Below are positions 57,759 through 58,059 of a stretch of 58,059 nucleotides of DNA, piece by piece (position 1 is the first letter of the stretch; every line of letters starts with the position of its first letter). The stretch is from contig NZ_FPAI01000018.1 of NCBI RefSeq assembly GCF_900116255.1, forward strand, positions 1 to 58,059. The letters are read 5' to 3'. The notes beneath the pieces were generated by a model, which was given only the letters and a program-made list of their open reading frames with translations, did not search any database and was not told the DNA's origin. Position numbers and translations under genes: made by a program. This DNA comes from Halolactibacillus miurensis (lineage in GTDB: Bacteria > Bacillota > Bacilli > Bacillales > Amphibacillaceae).

Positions 57759-57835
57759 TGGCGGTCCGGACGGGACTCGAACCCGCGACCTCCTGCGTGA
57801 CAGGCAGGCATTCTAACCAACTGAACTACCGGACC
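57759..57835 (-). tRNA. tRNA-Asp (GTC)
   Basis: Seven-base acceptor stem GGTCCGG/CCGGACC, anticodon loop CTGTCAC with anticodon GTC, T-loop GGTTCGAGTCC and an encoded CCA end. 77 bases. Confidence 0.97.
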
Positions 57836-57840
57836 ATATT

Positions 57841-57917
<77 letters not shown>

Positions 57918-57964
57918 ACGATATGAATGTATTCATTATAAACGATAAATTGCCTTTTGGCAAG

Positions 57965-58059
57965 GCTTAGCGACGTCCTACTCTCGCGGGGCTTAAGCCC
58001 AACTACCATCGGCGCTGAAGAGCTTAACTACTGTGTTCGGCATGGGAACAGGTGTGACC
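57965..58059 (-). rRNA. rrf: 5S rRNA, 3' part
   Basis: The minus strand matches the 5S core and end (CCCATGCCGAACACAG, AGCTCTTCAGCGCCGATGGT and GTAGGACGTCGCTAAGC). The 5' part lies beyond the window. It is followed by tRNA-fMet and tRNA-Asp. Confidence 0.95.

Overview
The window looks like chromosome of a low-GC Firmicute of the Bacillaceae type. Shine-Dalgarno sequences are strong (AAGGAGG), stems followed by T-runs end most transcripts, and a CIRCE operator precedes groES-groEL. A guanine riboswitch precedes guaA. Two gene orders match those I remember for Bacillus subtilis: yeaC-yeaD-yebA-guaA, and thiL-tsaE-tsaB-rimI-tsaD / ydiF / rex / ydiK-ydiL / groES-groEL. No genus can be fixed from the sequence alone; a halophilic or alkaliphilic relative is possible.

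Layout. 1-1098: the 3' part of a TnpB-type IS200/IS605-group element whose right end sits inside a broken fic gene (1061-1471); an intact fic gene follows (1570-2349). 2443-8502: guaA with promoter, guanine aptamer and terminator, then yebA-yeaD-yeaC (transglutaminase, DUF58, MoxR ATPase). 8741-13162: a Ktr-type potassium channel subunit, a YtvA-like LOV-STAS blue-light sensor, and the ydbS-ydbT membrane pair. 13288-22258: a sugar locus with two Gfo/Idh/MocA dehydrogenases, two TIM-barrel isomerases, a ThuA-like protein, an AraC regulator and an ABC importer without ATPase, with CcpA-type cre sites. 22361-24882: a decayed stretch with a coding relic, a duplicated-domain secreted protein and a metalloprotease pseudogene. 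24903-28782: a TetR-controlled MacB/FtsX-type ABC transporter and an acetate-transporter-like gene. 28867-30469: an IscB element with an intact RuvC/HNH nuclease and upstream omega-RNA, next to an Rpn/PD-(D/E)XK-type gene. 31575-44534: rlmI-like, AEC carrier, gluconokinase-like, ubiB, phasin-like, ung, TVP38, a ManP/ManR-type PTS pair and an amidase. 44721-47541: a small surface-protein cluster (two helical-domain proteins, a DUF4397 sorting-signal protein and a class F-like sortase). 47571-58059: groEL-groES, CPBP protease, ydiK, rex, an ABC-F protein, a 56-nt solo element, four DnaA boxes, the t6A genes and thiL, tRNA-Asp, tRNA-fMet and a partial 5S rRNA.

The most notable signal is the set of matching mobile-element ends. 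The right end of the TnpB element (1060-1098), the IscB element (28867-30469) and the 56-nt solo copy (53737-53792) share one design. The two insertions whose left side is visible both follow CTTAG. On present models of TnpB and IscB, the guide would come from DNA flanking the same end in both, while the two genes point in opposite directions. This gives a testable set of omega-RNAs, guides and target-adjacent motifs within one window. A second signal is a DnaA-box cluster (53821-53902) in the ABC-F/tsaD gap, right beside the solo element.
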